From Bradyrhizobium sp. U87765 SZCCT0048 (GTDB taxonomy: Bacteria; Pseudomonadota; Alphaproteobacteria; Rhizobiales; Xanthobacteraceae): 64,000 nt of DNA. The stretch is from the NCBI RefSeq assembly GCF_018131225.1, contig NZ_JAFCMM010000002.1, positions 124,001-188,000 on the forward strand, given 5' to 3'. A program made the position numbers and the translations under genes. The notes under the pieces were generated by a model. It had not been told where the DNA came from. It ran no database searches and saw nothing but the letters and a program-made list of their open reading frames with translations. The stretch's first letter is position 1; each line of letters begins with the position of its first letter. This document shows, one piece after another, positions 1-8,614 of this stretch.

Positions 1-722
1 AAGATGCGGTTGCGCTCGCCGTCGCCTTCACCGCGGATCTGCTCGGCCTGCGAGTTGGCATCGGCGATGATGATCGTCGCCTGGCGGTCGGCGCTGGACC
101 GGATCTCCTGGGCCTTCTGGCCGCCCTGGGCGCGGAACTCGGCAGCCTCGCGCTGACGCTCGGTCTGCATCCGCTGATAGACCGCCTGGCTGTTCTGCTC
201 GGGCAGGTCGGCGCGGCGGATGCGGACATCGACCACGGCGATGCCGTAGGCGTTGGCCTCGCGGTCGAGCTGGTCGCGGATGCGGGTCATCAGGGCGTCG
301 CGCTCGTCGCGCACCACCTGGATGAACGTCACCTCGCCGAGCACGCGGCGCATCGCCGAGTTCAGCAACGTGGTGAGCTGCAGGTTCGCGGCCTGGATGG
401 TGCCGACGCGCTGGTAGAACAGCAGCGCGTCCTTGATGCGATAGCGCGCGAAGGCGTCGACCACGAGACGCTTCTGGTCGGACGCGATCACTTCCTGGGA
501 CGGGTTTTCGAGGTCGAGAATGCGCTTGTCGATCTCGATCACGTTCTCGATGAACGGCGCCTTGACGTGCAGGCCCGGCTCGGTGACGACCTTCACCGGC
601 TTGCCGAACTGCACCACCAGCGCCTGCTGGGTCTGACGCACGGTGAACAGCGCGCTGTAGCTGACCACGACGAGGGCGATCAGCAAGAGGATCGCCACGA
701 TTCCTGAAACGCCGGACTTCAT
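1..722 (-). CDS. hflC: HflC, SPFH-domain modulator of FtsH (3' end outside window)
   Basis: HflC forms with HflK the inner-membrane HflKC complex, which surrounds FtsH and restrains its proteolysis of membrane proteins. The visible 240 residues begin MKSGVSGIVAILLLIAL, a single N-terminal membrane anchor. A band-7/SPFH domain follows (TEPGLHVKAPFIENV, then the DKRILDLENPSQEV segment) and then an alanine/glutamine-rich helical region. The ATG overlaps the hflK stop codon as ATGA, so the two are translationally coupled. The C-terminus lies beyond the left edge. Identity is secure from the HflK neighbour and the SPFH sequence. Confidence 0.95.
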   Translation of the reverse strand, partial: MKSGVSGIVAILLLIALVVVSYSALFTVRQTQQALVVQFGKPVKVVTEPGLHVKAPFIENVIEIDKRILDLENPSQEVIASDQKRLVVDAFARYRIKDALLFYQRVGTIQAANLQLTTLLNSAMRRVLGEVTFIQVVRDERDALMTRIRDQLDREANAYGIAVVDVRIRRADLPEQNSQAVYQRMQTERQREAAEFRAQGGQKAQEIRSSADRQATIIIADANSQAEQIRGEGDGERNRI

Positions 723-1855
723 CGCGTGCTCCCCTGCTGTGCCTGCGGCGCGGCCTGCGGCCGGCGCATCAGCTCGGTCAGCGGCAGATAGGGCACGAAG
801 CCCTGTCCCTGTCCGCCTGATGAGCCCGGATCGATCACGACCTTGTCGGCTGAACCGAGCACCCGCTCCATGGTTTCGAGATAGATGCGCTGCCGCGTCA
901 CGTCGGGCGCCTTCTTGTATTCGTCATAGACCTTCAGGAAGCGCGCGGTCTGGCCCTTGGCCTCCGCCACCGCCTGCTCCTTGTAGCCCTGCGCTGCCTG
1001 CAGGATCTGTGCGCCGCGGCCACGGGCGTCGGGCACGACGCGGTTGGCGTAGGTCTGCGCCTCGTTCTGCAGCCGCTCGAGGTCGGCGCGCGCCGCCTGC
1101 ACGTCGCGGAAGGCGTCGATGACCTGCGCCGGCGGGTCGACCTTCTGCATCTGCACCTGCTGGATCAGCACGCCGGAATTGTAGCTGTCGAGCGTCTTCT
1201 GCATCAGGTCCTGCACCGCCGTCTCGGTCGCAGTGCGCGCGCCGGTCAGGATCGGCTGGATGTTGGTGCGGCCGATCACCTCGCGCATCGCGCTCTCGGC
1301 CACCGCCTTCACGGTGCCCTCGGGATTCTGGATGTTGAAGAGGTAGTCGCCGACGCCATCGTTCTTGATGCGCCACAGCACGGTGAAGTCGACATCGACG
1401 ATGTTCTCGTCGCCGGTCAGCATCAGGCTCTCTTCCGGCACGTCGCGGAAGCTGCCGCCGCGGCGGGATTCGTCATAGCGCATGCCGATGCTCAGCGTGG
1501 AGACGCGCAGCGCCTTCGGCAGCAGCACGCTCTCGATCGGATACGGCGCATGGTAGTGCAGGCCCGGGCCGACGGTGCGAACATGCTGACCGAACCGCAG
1601 CACGACGCCGAGCTCTTCAGACTGCACGCGGAAGAAGCCGGACAGCGCCCAGATCGCCACCGCCGCAACCAGCAGCAGCACGATGCCCATGACGCTGAAA
1701 TGACCGCCGGGAAGGATCGACTGCAGGCGGTCCTGGCCGCGCCGCAGAAGGTCCTCGAGATCGGGTGGCCTTGGTCCCGACGACTGCGGGCCGGAGCCCC
1801 ACGGCCCCTTCGGACCCGAGCCCCATGGGCCGCCACCTTGATTCTTCCACGGCAT
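719..1855 (-). CDS. hflK: HflK, SPFH-domain modulator of FtsH
   Basis: This is the partner of HflC in the periplasm-facing HflKC complex that controls FtsH. Residues 1-50 are glycine/proline/tryptophan-rich with GPWGSG repeats, typical of the HflK cytoplasmic tail. One membrane segment lies near residues 54-76, followed by the SPFH domain (LGVVLRFGQHVRTVGPGLHY) and a long alanine/glutamate helical region. The 378-residue length fits the family. The gene is first in the hflK-hflC pair, about 150 bp downstream of folA on the same strand, so the folate genes may be read through into it. Confidence 0.96.
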   Translation of the reverse strand: MPWKNQGGGPWGSGPKGPWGSGPQSSGPRPPDLEDLLRRGQDRLQSILPGGHFSVMGIVLLLVAAVAIWALSGFFRVQSEELGVVLRFGQHVRTVGPGLHYHAPYPIESVLLPKALRVSTLSIGMRYDESRRGGSFRDVPEESLMLTGDENIVDVDFTVLWRIKNDGVGDYLFNIQNPEGTVKAVAESAMREVIGRTNIQPILTGARTATETAVQDLMQKTLDSYNSGVLIQQVQMQKVDPPAQVIDAFRDVQAARADLERLQNEAQTYANRVVPDARGRGAQILQAAQGYKEQAVAEAKGQTARFLKVYDEYKKAPDVTRQRIYLETMERVLGSADKVVIDPGSSGGQGQGFVPYLPLTELMRRPQAAPQAQQGSTR

Positions 1856-2003
1856 CAGTTGTCTCCTTGACGCGGACCGACGGCGTCGGACGCAAGCCGG
1901 ACGGCTTTATAGGGGACGGCTTCGCCCCTTACAACGCAGCAACCAGTCCGCCAGCAGGTAGGCGCGGCCCGATTTTTGTCAATGCAAACATCGGGAAACG
2001 GGG

Positions 2004-2552
2004 TTAATGCGACGCCCGGCGTAGATATGTCGCATAAGTGAAACTGGCGCTGTCGTCGGCGCCGGCGTCGTTGAGCACGCGCGCGGTCTCGTCCCAGCGC
2101 GCCGGGTCCGGAGCCCTTAAATCACGGAGAAATGCGTCGCCGTCAGGTTGCGCATGGATGTGCGTGACCTCGAGACGGTCGGCGCGGTCGATCCACTGGG
2201 CATAGATCTCGGCGCCGCCGATCACCATGATTTCGGAGGCTAAACGACGCAGCGCATCGCCGCGCGCGACATCGAGCGCTGCGTCAAGCGACCGCGCGAC
2301 GATTGCGCCCGCCGCCTGGAACCCGGTGTCACGCGTCACCACGATATTGGTCCGCCCGGGCAACGGCTTGCCGATCGACAGGAACGTCTTTCGGCCCATG
2401 ACCACCGGCTTGCCGAAGGTCAGCGCCTTGAAGCGCTTGAGATCGGATTTGAGCCGCCACGGCATCGCATTGTCACGGCCGATGACGCCGTTGTCGGCGA
2501 CGGCGACCACAAACACCATCTGCAGCGGCGTGGCGCTGGCCGCCGCGCTCAC
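2004..2552 (-). CDS. folA: Dihydrofolate reductase
   Basis: It reduces dihydrofolate to tetrahydrofolate with NADPH, regenerating the folate oxidised by the adjacent thymidylate synthase. Visible family features are [20 protein letters not shown] (substrate and Met20-loop region), the GRKTF NADPH-binding segment, and IGGAEIY near the C-terminus. The chosen GTG at 2552 overlaps the thyA stop (GTGA) and has GAGG seven bases upstream. This gives 182 residues with an 11-residue extension. The internal ATG at 2519 gives 171 residues and aligns better with the usual N-terminus but has no good ribosome site, so the start is uncertain. The function is not in doubt. Confidence 0.95.
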   Translation of the reverse strand: MSAAASATPLQMVFVVAVADNGVIGRDNAMPWRLKSDLKRFKALTFGKPVVMGRKTFLSIGKPLPGRTNIVVTRDTGFQAAGAIVARSLDAALDVARGDALRRLASEIMVIGGAEIYAQWIDRADRLEVTHIHAQPDGDAFLRDLRAPDPARWDETARVLNDAGADDSASFTYATYLRRASH

Positions 2553-3343
2553 ACCGCGACCTCGGCCTTGATATGCGGATGCGGATCGTAGCCGGTGAGG
2601 GTGAAGTCCTCGTAGCGGAACGAGAAGATATCCTTCACGTCGGGATTGAGCACCATGGTCGGCAGCGCGCGCGGCGCCCGCGTCAGTTGCAGCCGCGCCT
2701 GCTCCAGATGGTTGGAATAGAGATGGGCGTCGCCGAGCGTATGCACGAACTCGCCGGGCTTCAGGCCGGTGACCTGCGCGACCATCATCGTCAGCAGCGC
2801 ATAGGACGCGATGTTGAAGGGCACGCCGAGGAAGACGTCCGCCGAGCGCTGGTAGAGCTGGCACGACAGCCGCCCCCTGGCGACATAGAACTGGAACAGG
2901 CAGTGGCACGGCGGCAGCGCCATCTGGTCGACGTCGGCCGGATTCCAGGCCGAGACGATCAGGCGGCGCGAGTCCGGGCTCCTGCGGATCATCGCGATCA
3001 GGTTGCTGATCTGGTCGATGGTGCGGCCGTCCGGCGCCTGCCAGGAGCGCCACTGCTTGCCGTAGACCGGTCCGAGATCGCCGTTCTCGTCCGCCCACTC
3101 GTCCCAGATCGTGACCTTGTTGTCGTGCAGATACTTGATGTTGGTGTCGCCGGCCAGGAACCAGAGCAGCTCGTGCACGATCGCCCTGAGCGGCAGCTTC
3201 TTGGTGGTCAGCATCGGGAAGCCGCGCGCGAGGTCGAAGCGCATCTGATGGCCGAACACCGACAGCGTCCCGGTGCCGGTGCGATCGGTCTTCTCCGCGC
3301 CGTCGGCCAGAATCCGTTCGAGCAGGTCGTGGTATTGATGCAT
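2549..3343 (-). CDS. thyA: Thymidylate synthase
   Basis: It methylates dUMP to dTMP using methylenetetrahydrofolate and produces dihydrofolate for FolA. From the ATG at 3343 the protein is 264 residues, exactly the length of E. coli ThyA. The catalytic cysteine is C146 in LPPCHCLF. The [12 protein letters not shown]-terminus and the nucleotide-binding [13 protein letters not shown] segment are present. The reading frame stays open upstream to 3553, but that extension is encoded by the 16-bp tandem repeat and is not part of the family, so I start at 3343. It overlaps folA. Confidence 0.98.
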   Translation of the reverse strand: MHQYHDLLERILADGAEKTDRTGTGTLSVFGHQMRFDLARGFPMLTTKKLPLRAIVHELLWFLAGDTNIKYLHDNKVTIWDEWADENGDLGPVYGKQWRSWQAPDGRTIDQISNLIAMIRRSPDSRRLIVSAWNPADVDQMALPPCHCLFQFYVARGRLSCQLYQRSADVFLGVPFNIASYALLTMMVAQVTGLKPGEFVHTLGDAHLYSNHLEQARLQLTRAPRALPTMVLNPDVKDIFSFRYEDFTLTGYDPHPHIKAEVAV

Positions 3344-3356
3344 CGGCGCCTTTTCC

Positions 3357-3436
3357 GCATTCGGCCAAGTCTGCATTCGGCCAAGTCTGAATTTGGCCAG
3401 TTCTGCATTCGGCAAGGTCTGCATTTGGCCACGGCT
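3357..3436. repeat. Five tandem copies of a 16-bp repeat upstream of thyA
   Basis: The unit is GCATTCGGCCAAGTCT. Copies start at 3357, 3373, 3389, 3405 and 3421. The first two are identical, and the others differ at two to four positions. The array ends 13 bp before the thyA start codon, so it lies in the thyA leader or core promoter. A 16-bp unit shifts the reading frame at each copy, which argues against a coding role. Confidence 0.9.
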
Positions 3437-3654
3437 GGAACCCGCAGCGACTCGCCCTGCCCGCGACACATCATATACCGCGGAGGCCCGACGCCGGGAC
3501 CGGAACATGGCCACCGGCCCCGCAAACGACAAGACCACGCCGGAGGTTATCACCCGCCGATTGCCGCCTGTGGATGCCTCCCCGTGGCGGGGGCCGCCTG
3601 ATCCCTCTCCCGTCAGCCTCCTGCGGACATGCCCGGCCGCGCTAGCGATGTTGT

Positions 3655-3676
3655 GATCAGCGTCAAGGTGCTGATC
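3655..3676. promoter_or_regulatory. Inverted repeat GATCAGC-N8-GCTGATC
   Basis: Perfect 7-bp arms at 3655-3661 and 3670-3676 lie in the thyA/marR intergenic region, about 90 bp before marR. The 22-bp span is suitable for a dimeric regulator. Its role is unknown. Confidence 0.45.
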
Positions 3677-3736
3677 CCTTGAAGCTTTTTCTTGTGTCCA
3701 GGCGACCTGTGCACTGGAGCCCGGCAGGACGATTGA

Positions 3737-3753
3737 ATCCTAATTAGTAGGAT
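3737..3753. promoter_or_regulatory. Probable MarR operator
   Basis: The 17-bp palindrome ATCCTAATTAGTAGGAT has perfect 6-bp arms and an inner CTAATTAG. It lies in AT-rich sequence 14 bp before the MarR start codon. This is a typical size and place for a MarR-family autoregulatory site. Binding by the product of the next gene is inferred from position. Confidence 0.65.
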
Positions 3754-3767
3754 GCTATCTATTTGAC

Positions 3768-4232
3768 ATGACCTCCTCCTTCACCATGCGTGCGGAGCTC
3801 GGCCTGCTGGTCGCGCGGCTCGCCCGGCATTGGCGCCGCAAGGCTGACCTGGCGCTGATTGCCCACGGCATGTCCGAAGCCGTGGCGCACCCGCTGCTGA
3901 TTCTGTCACGCCGCGGCAAGGGCATCCGTCAGGGCGTGCTCGCCGACGAGATGGGCATCGAGGGGCCCTCGCTGGTGCGCCTGATCGACCTGCTGGAAGC
4001 CGATGGCCTCGTCGAACGCCAGGAAGACCCGACCGACCGCCGCGCAAAGCTGCTGCATCTCACCACGCTCGGCGAGGCCAAGGCCGACGACATCAACCGC
4101 GTGCTGGACGGCGTTCGCGCCGACCTGCTGCACGGCATCCCACCCGACCACATCGCCATCACCTTCGAGACGCTGCGCACCATCGAACGCCACGCCGTCG
4201 GCTCGCTGGACACCCTGCAGCTTTCGTCATGA
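3768..4232 (+). CDS. MarR-family transcriptional regulator of efflux operon
   Basis: This 154-residue protein has a winged helix-turn-helix (roughly residues 45-110) with the MarR pattern GPSLVRLIDLLEADGLVERQEDPTDRRAKLLHLT. Such proteins bind palindromic operators as dimers and release DNA when they bind small phenolic or aromatic ligands. The stop overlaps the next ATG (ATGA at 4229-4232), coupling it to the AaeB-like pump gene. With the upstream palindrome this suggests it represses its own operon and senses the pump's substrate. The ligand cannot be read from the sequence. Confidence 0.9.
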   Translation: MTSSFTMRAELGLLVARLARHWRRKADLALIAHGMSEAVAHPLLILSRRGKGIRQGVLADEMGIEGPSLVRLIDLLEADGLVERQEDPTDRRAKLLHLTTLGEAKADDINRVLDGVRADLLHGIPPDHIAITFETLRTIERHAVGSLDTLQLSS

Positions 4233-6334
4233 CCACCGCGCGCCCGCCGTTTCTCGTCCGCCACGCCGATCTCATCCACTCGCTCAAGAGCTTCGCGGCG
4301 GCGATCGCCGCCTTCATGATCGCGCTGTGGATCGACCTGCCGCGTCCCTACTGGGCGATGGCCACCGTCTACATCACCTCGCAGCCGTTCGCCGGCGCCA
4401 CGCAATCGAAGGCGCTGTTCCGCATCGCAGGAACGCTGCTGGGCGCCGCCGCCACCGTGGCGCTGGTGCCGAACCTCGTCGGCGCGCCGGAGCTGCTCTG
4501 CCTCGCCATCGCGCTATGGGTCGGGCTGTGCCTGTGCATCTCGCTGCTCGACCGCACGCCGCGCAGCTACATGTTTATGCTGGCCGGCTACACCGTGGCG
4601 CTGATCGGCTTTCCCGCCGTCACCGAGCCCGCCACCATCTTCGACACCGCGCTCGCGCGCGTCGAGGAAATCAGCCTCGGCATCATCTGCGCCACGCTTG
4701 TCTCGACCATCGTGCTGCCGCGCAGCCTCGGCCCCGCCGTCGCCGGCCGGGTCGACAGCTGGCTCGCCGACGCCCGCCGGCTGAGCCAGGCGGTGCTCTA
4801 CGGGCACGGCGCCGACGGCCCGCAGCGCGCGCTGCGGCTGCGCCTCGCCGCCGACGCCGTCGAGATCGACAACCTCGCCGACCATCTCGCCTATGACCGC
4901 TCGGTCGACGTCTCCTTCGTGCCCAACCTGCAGGCGCTGCGCCTGCGCATGCTGATGCTGCCGCCGCTGCTTGCTTCCATCGCGGACCGCATCGACGCGC
5001 TCGGCCGACACGGCGTCGTGCCCGGCGAACACATCGCGGTGCCCGGCGAAGGGCTCGCGACGGAAGAACCGCCGTTGCGGCAACTGATCGACGAACTGGC
5101 CGAATGGGTGGCACGCGACGACGCCGGGCGGCGCTCCGCCGACAGCTTCCGCGCCGCCATCGCGGCGCAGCTGCCGGTGCTGCAAACCCGCGCATCGTGG
5201 TACGAGATCGTGACCGCCAGCCTGCTGCTGCGGATGCGCGAACTCGTCGACATCTCCCAGGACTGCCGCACCCTGCAGCGCGCCATCGCCGTCGGCGAGC
5301 CGGTCGCGGCGGACGCTTTGCTGTTTCATCCCGAGGGCGGCGCCGCGCCGGTGCGCCACCGCGATGTCGCCATGGCGGTGTGGTCGGGCGGCGGCGCTGC
5401 GCTCGCGATCCTGGCGTGCTGCGCATTCTGGATCGGCACCGGCTGGCAGGACGGCGCCTCCGCGCCGATGATGGCCGCGGTCGGCTGCTCGTTCTTCGCC
5501 GCCCAGGACGATCCGTCCGTCGGCATCCGCAGCTTCGGCCTGTGGTCGATCGCCGCGATGGTGGTGGTCGCGCTCTACCTGTTCGCGATATTGCCCGGCA
5601 TTTCGAATGTCGAGCTGCTGGTCGCGGCCATCGCGCCGGCATTCCTCGTCTTCGGCCTCCTGATGGCGCGGCCGCAGACCACCTTCATCGGCATGGCGCT
5701 ATCCGCCAACACCGCGACGCTGCTCGCGCTGCAGGCAAGCTACAGCGCCGACTTCGGCGCCTTCGTCAATTCCAGCGTCGCGTTCCTGGTCGGCGTCGAA
5801 CTCGCCGTCATCGTGTCCCGTCTCGCGCGCTCGGTCGGCGCCGAATGGAGCACCCGACGCCTCGTCCGCCACGGCTGGGTGACGCTGGCGCTCGCCGCCG
5901 AACATCGCGGCCGGCGCGATCGCGCGGTCTTCGCCGGCGTGATGATGAACCGCATCGGCTTGCTGGCGCAGCGCCTGTCGGCGATGCCGGCGGACGCGGC
6001 CGGCGACAGCGATGGCCTGCGCGAGCTGCGCGTCGGCCTCAACATCGTCGACCTGCGCCGCGCCCGCCACGGGCTATCCGCGCCGACGCTGCGGGCGACC
6101 GACGCCATGCTCGATGAACTCGCGGCCGCCTTCCGCCATCACGACGGCGGCGCGATGCCGCCGGGCCTGCTGGCGCGGATCGACGAAGCGCTCGGCCATG
6201 TCATGAGTGAAGACAGGCCGGACGCGCGCGACGATGCCGTGATCGGCCTCGTCGGCATCCGTCGTGCGCTGTTCCCCGCCGCCGCGGCCTACGCCCCCGA
6301 TCCCTCCCTGTCACTCCAGCAAGCCGTCGCATGA
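4229..6334 (+). CDS. aaeB: FUSC/AaeB-type aromatic acid efflux permease
   Basis: The 701-residue inner-membrane protein has two blocks of hydrophobic helices, roughly residues 15-165 and 375-535, each followed by a soluble region. This is the duplicated layout of FUSC proteins such as AaeB (p-hydroxybenzoate efflux) and fusaric acid pumps. The PRPYWAMATVYITSQPFAG segment near residue 32 is typical of the family. It is coupled by ATGA overlaps to marR before it and the DUF1656 gene after it. The substrate is probably a weak aromatic acid, by family analogy only. The aae symbol is given at family level. Confidence 0.88.
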   Translation: MTTARPPFLVRHADLIHSLKSFAAAIAAFMIALWIDLPRPYWAMATVYITSQPFAGATQSKALFRIAGTLLGAAATVALVPNLVGAPELLCLAIALWVGLCLCISLLDRTPRSYMFMLAGYTVALIGFPAVTEPATIFDTALARVEEISLGIICATLVSTIVLPRSLGPAVAGRVDSWLADARRLSQAVLYGHGADGPQRALRLRLAADAVEIDNLADHLAYDRSVDVSFVPNLQALRLRMLMLPPLLASIADRIDALGRHGVVPGEHIAVPGEGLATEEPPLRQLIDELAEWVARDDAGRRSADSFRAAIAAQLPVLQTRASWYEIVTASLLLRMRELVDISQDCRTLQRAIAVGEPVAADALLFHPEGGAAPVRHRDVAMAVWSGGGAALAILACCAFWIGTGWQDGASAPMMAAVGCSFFAAQDDPSVGIRSFGLWSIAAMVVVALYLFAILPGISNVELLVAAIAPAFLVFGLLMARPQTTFIGMALSANTATLLALQASYSADFGAFVNSSVAFLVGVELAVIVSRLARSVGAEWSTRRLVRHGWVTLALAAEHRGRRDRAVFAGVMMNRIGLLAQRLSAMPADAAGDSDGLRELRVGLNIVDLRRARHGLSAPTLRATDAMLDELAAAFRHHDGGAMPPGLLARIDEALGHVMSEDRPDARDDAVIGLVGIRRALFPAAAAYAPDPSLSLQQAVA

Positions 6335-6540
6335 GAAACGATATCGACCTGTTCGGCATTCTGGTGCCGGCGCTGCTGCTGTGGGCGCCGGCCATCTACC
6401 TCGTCTGCGCGCTGCTGCGTCCGCTGCTGGCCCGCAGCGGCCTCTACCGCCTGGTGTGGCATCCCGCGCTGTTCGATCTCGCCCTGTTCGTCTGCCTGCT
6501 GGGCGGCGCCGCCCTCCTGTCCTCCGAGTTCATGTCATGA
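6331..6540 (+). CDS. aaeX: DUF1656 / AaeX-like small membrane protein
   Basis: The 69-residue protein has two predicted membrane helices (residues about 9-30 and 45-64). Its MRNDIDLFGILVPALLLW start is characteristic of DUF1656 proteins, which sit between FUSC pump and HlyD-type genes. It overlaps both neighbours by four bases (ATGA), so the four genes marR-aaeB-aaeX-aaeA form one translationally coupled chain. The biochemical role of AaeX is unknown. Confidence 0.88.
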   Translation: MRNDIDLFGILVPALLLWAPAIYLVCALLRPLLARSGLYRLVWHPALFDLALFVCLLGGAALLSSEFMS

Positions 6541-7418
6541 CCAACCGCACGCCTCTGCTTCGCCGCCTCATCATCACCGCCTGCGCCGTGATCGCCGCCC
6601 TCGGCGCCGGCCGCTACCTGTGGTCCTACTACATGGACGCGCCCTGGACGCGGGACGGACGCGTCCGTGCCGACGTCGTCACGGTGGCCGCCGACGTGCC
6701 CGGCTTCGTCACCGAGATCCTGGTGCGCGACAATCAGCGGGTGAAGCGCGGCGACGTCGTCTTCCGCATCGACCGTGCCCGCTTCGCGCTGGCGCTGGAG
6801 CAGGCCAACGCCGTGGTGGCCGGACGGCAGGCGGCGCTCGATCAGGCCAACGCCGATCTCGTGCGCTACCAGGCGCTCAGCGACAACGCGGTCTCGAAGC
6901 AGAAGCTGGAGCAGGTGCAGGCCGCCCAGCTCGGGGCCAAGGCCGCCTACGATCAGGCGGTGGCCGACGCTGCCGTCGCGCGCCTCAACCTCGACCGCAG
7001 CGAAGTGCATGCGCCGGTCAACGGCATCATCTCCAACATGAACATCCGCCCGGGCACCTATGTCACCGCGGGCAAGGGCATCATGGCTCTGGTCGACGTC
7101 GACAGCCTGCATGTCGACGGTTATTTCGAGGAGACCAAGCTGTCGCACATCCATGTCGGCGATCACGCCACGGTGCGGCTGATGGGCGACCGGGCCAGGA
7201 TCAGCGGCCGCGTCGAAAGTATCGCCGCCGGCATCGAGGACCGCGACCGCGGCGAAGGCGCCACCCTGCTCGCCAACGTCAACCCGACCTTCAGCTGGGT
7301 CCGCCTCGCGCAGCGCGTGCCGGTGCGCATCGCGCTCGATCACGTGCCGCCGGGCACCGCGCTGGTCGCCGGCCGCACCGCGACGGTCGAGATCGTATCG
7401 CCGCCGCGCGCGCTGTAA
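6537..7418 (+). CDS. aaeA: HlyD/AaeA-family periplasmic adaptor subunit
   Basis: This membrane-fusion protein would link the AaeB-like pump across the periplasm. The 293 residues begin with one membrane anchor (residues about 8-30) followed by APWTRDGRVRADVVTVAADV, the usual start of the barrel-sandwich domain. An alanine/glutamine coiled hairpin (residues about 85-150) and the second lipoyl half with VHAPVNGIISNMNIRPGTYV come next. The ATG at 6537 overlaps the aaeX stop. No outer-membrane factor gene is present, so a shared TolC-like channel would be needed. Confidence 0.92.
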   Translation: MTNRTPLLRRLIITACAVIAALGAGRYLWSYYMDAPWTRDGRVRADVVTVAADVPGFVTEILVRDNQRVKRGDVVFRIDRARFALALEQANAVVAGRQAALDQANADLVRYQALSDNAVSKQKLEQVQAAQLGAKAAYDQAVADAAVARLNLDRSEVHAPVNGIISNMNIRPGTYVTAGKGIMALVDVDSLHVDGYFEETKLSHIHVGDHATVRLMGDRARISGRVESIAAGIEDRDRGEGATLLANVNPTFSWVRLAQRVPVRIALDHVPPGTALVAGRTATVEIVSPPRAL

Positions 7419-7434
7419 CCGGCTCGCAAAAGAC

Positions 7435-7457
7435 AACGGCGGCCGCTGGCCGCCGTT
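7435..7457 (-). terminator. Terminator hairpin between aaeA and tctC (convergent)
   Basis: Perfect 10-bp arms (AACGGCGGCC at 7435-7444 and its complement at 7448-7457) enclose a 3-nt loop. On the minus strand the stem is followed by GTCTTTTG, so it best serves tctC. It could also slow transcription arriving from aaeA. Confidence 0.75.
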
Positions 7458-7466
7458 GGGAGATCC

Positions 7467-8447
7467 TCAGTTCTGCGCCGCCTTGAGCACCGCGCTCCAT
7501 TTGGCGACCTCGCTCCTCACCAGCCCTCCGAGCGCCTCGCGGGTGCGGCCCTCGGGCTTGGGAATGTCGCTGCCGAGTTCGAGCAGGCGCTTGCGCACAT
7601 TGTCGTCGTCCAGCGCCTTCGCCGCAGCAGCGTTCAGCTTGACCAGGATCGCCTCGGGCGTGCCCTTCGGTGCGAACATCGCATTCCAGGCCGACGCCTG
7701 ATAGGCCGGCAGGCCGGCTTCGGCGGAGGTCGGCAGTTCGGGCAGCGACGGATTGCGCTCGGGCGTTGCCACCGCATAGGCGCGGATGGTGCCGCCCTTG
7801 ATCTGCGGCACCGCGTTGACGACCTGATCGCACATGTAGTCGACCTGCTGCGCCACCAGCGCGTTCATCGCCGGACCCGTGCCGTTGAACGGCACGCCGG
7901 TCGGCTTGATGCCGACGATGGAGTTGAACAGCTCGCACGACACGTGGGACACCGAGCCGACGCCGGCATGGGCCATGTTGATCTTGTCGGTGTTGGCCTT
8001 CAGATAGGCCACGAAGCCCGTCAGATCGCTGGCGGGAAAATCCTTGCGCGCCAGCACCAGGATCGGCGTTCCCGCGAGCAGCGCGATCGGCTCGAAGTCC
8101 TTCTCCGGATTGTAGGCGAGCTTGGGATAAAGCGGCACCGCGGCCGCATGGGTGCCCATATGGCCGGTGATAAGGGTATAGCCATCGGGCTGCGCCCGCG
8201 CCGCGCGCGTCGCGCCGGTGGTGCCGCCGGCGCCGACGACATTCTCGATCACGATCGCCTGGCCCAGCGTCTGCGCCATGTGGCTCGCGACGATGCGCGT
8301 CACCACGTCCGTCGGCCCGCCGGCCGCGAACGGCACGATCATGGTGATCTGGCGGGTCGGATAGTCCTGCGCGGACGCGCTGCCGACGAAGGCGGCGGCA
8401 ATGGTGAGCGCACCGAGCGAGCGCGCCATAAGGCTGCGAAAAGACAT
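7467..8447 (-). CDS. tctC: Tripartite tricarboxylate transporter substrate-binding protein (TctC/Bug family)
   Basis: This is the periplasmic receptor of a TTT transporter, which captures a carboxylate and delivers it to TctAB. From the ATG at 8447 it is 326 residues with a signal peptide (MSFRSLMARSLGALTIAAAF, cleavage near SASA-QD). The mature start DYPTRQITMIVPFAAGGPTD is the Bug-family signature. GGGAGGGG precedes the start. It is downstream of tctBA but separated by a strong hairpin, which would allow a different expression level from the membrane subunits. The substrate is unknown, because Bug proteins bind many carboxylates. Confidence 0.93.
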   Translation of the reverse strand: MSFRSLMARSLGALTIAAAFVGSASAQDYPTRQITMIVPFAAGGPTDVVTRIVASHMAQTLGQAIVIENVVGAGGTTGATRAARAQPDGYTLITGHMGTHAAAVPLYPKLAYNPEKDFEPIALLAGTPILVLARKDFPASDLTGFVAYLKANTDKINMAHAGVGSVSHVSCELFNSIVGIKPTGVPFNGTGPAMNALVAQQVDYMCDQVVNAVPQIKGGTIRAYAVATPERNPSLPELPTSAEAGLPAYQASAWNAMFAPKGTPEAILVKLNAAAAKALDDDNVRKRLLELGSDIPKPEGRTREALGGLVRSEVAKWSAVLKAAQN

Positions 8448-8560
8448 GATGAAAAGCCCCTCCCGAAATTTGTCGTTACGTTGGCCTAGCAGAGTTGTCG
8501 CAGGCGCGTAACCGGCCAAACCGCCGCAGCCGCGCAGCGTGACAGCTCCTCAAAACGCAG

Positions 8561-8592
8561 CGCGGCCGGCCCGCATGGTGCGGCCGGCCGCG
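8561..8592 (-). terminator. Hairpin between tctA and tctC
   Basis: Perfect 11-bp GC arms (CGCGGCCGGCC at 8561-8571 and its complement at 8582-8592) enclose a 10-nt loop. On the minus strand a TTTT run comes eight bases later. It may be a partial terminator or a stabilising processing signal between the membrane-subunit and receptor genes. Confidence 0.6.
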
Positions 8593-8614
8593 AACGATCC
8601 CGCAAGAACCTGCC

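Larger units (their letters stand above)
3344..3767. other. Intergenic region between divergent thyA and marR genes
   Basis: This 424-bp gap holds the promoters of both divergent units. From the thyA side it contains five 16-bp tandem repeats, about 200 bp of ordinary GC-rich sequence with no convincing gene, a 7-bp-arm palindrome at 3655-3676, and a 17-bp palindrome 14 bp before the marR start. ORFs crossing the repeats exist on both strands but have no family support. Confidence 0.7.

Noticed and set aside
2004..3368. 454-residue reading frame containing folA
   Set aside because: The N-terminal 270 residues are out-of-frame thyA sequence. Only the 3' part is dihydrofolate reductase.
3357..3436. 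CRISPR array
   Set aside because: The five copies of 16 bp are contiguous with no spacers, and no cas genes are present.
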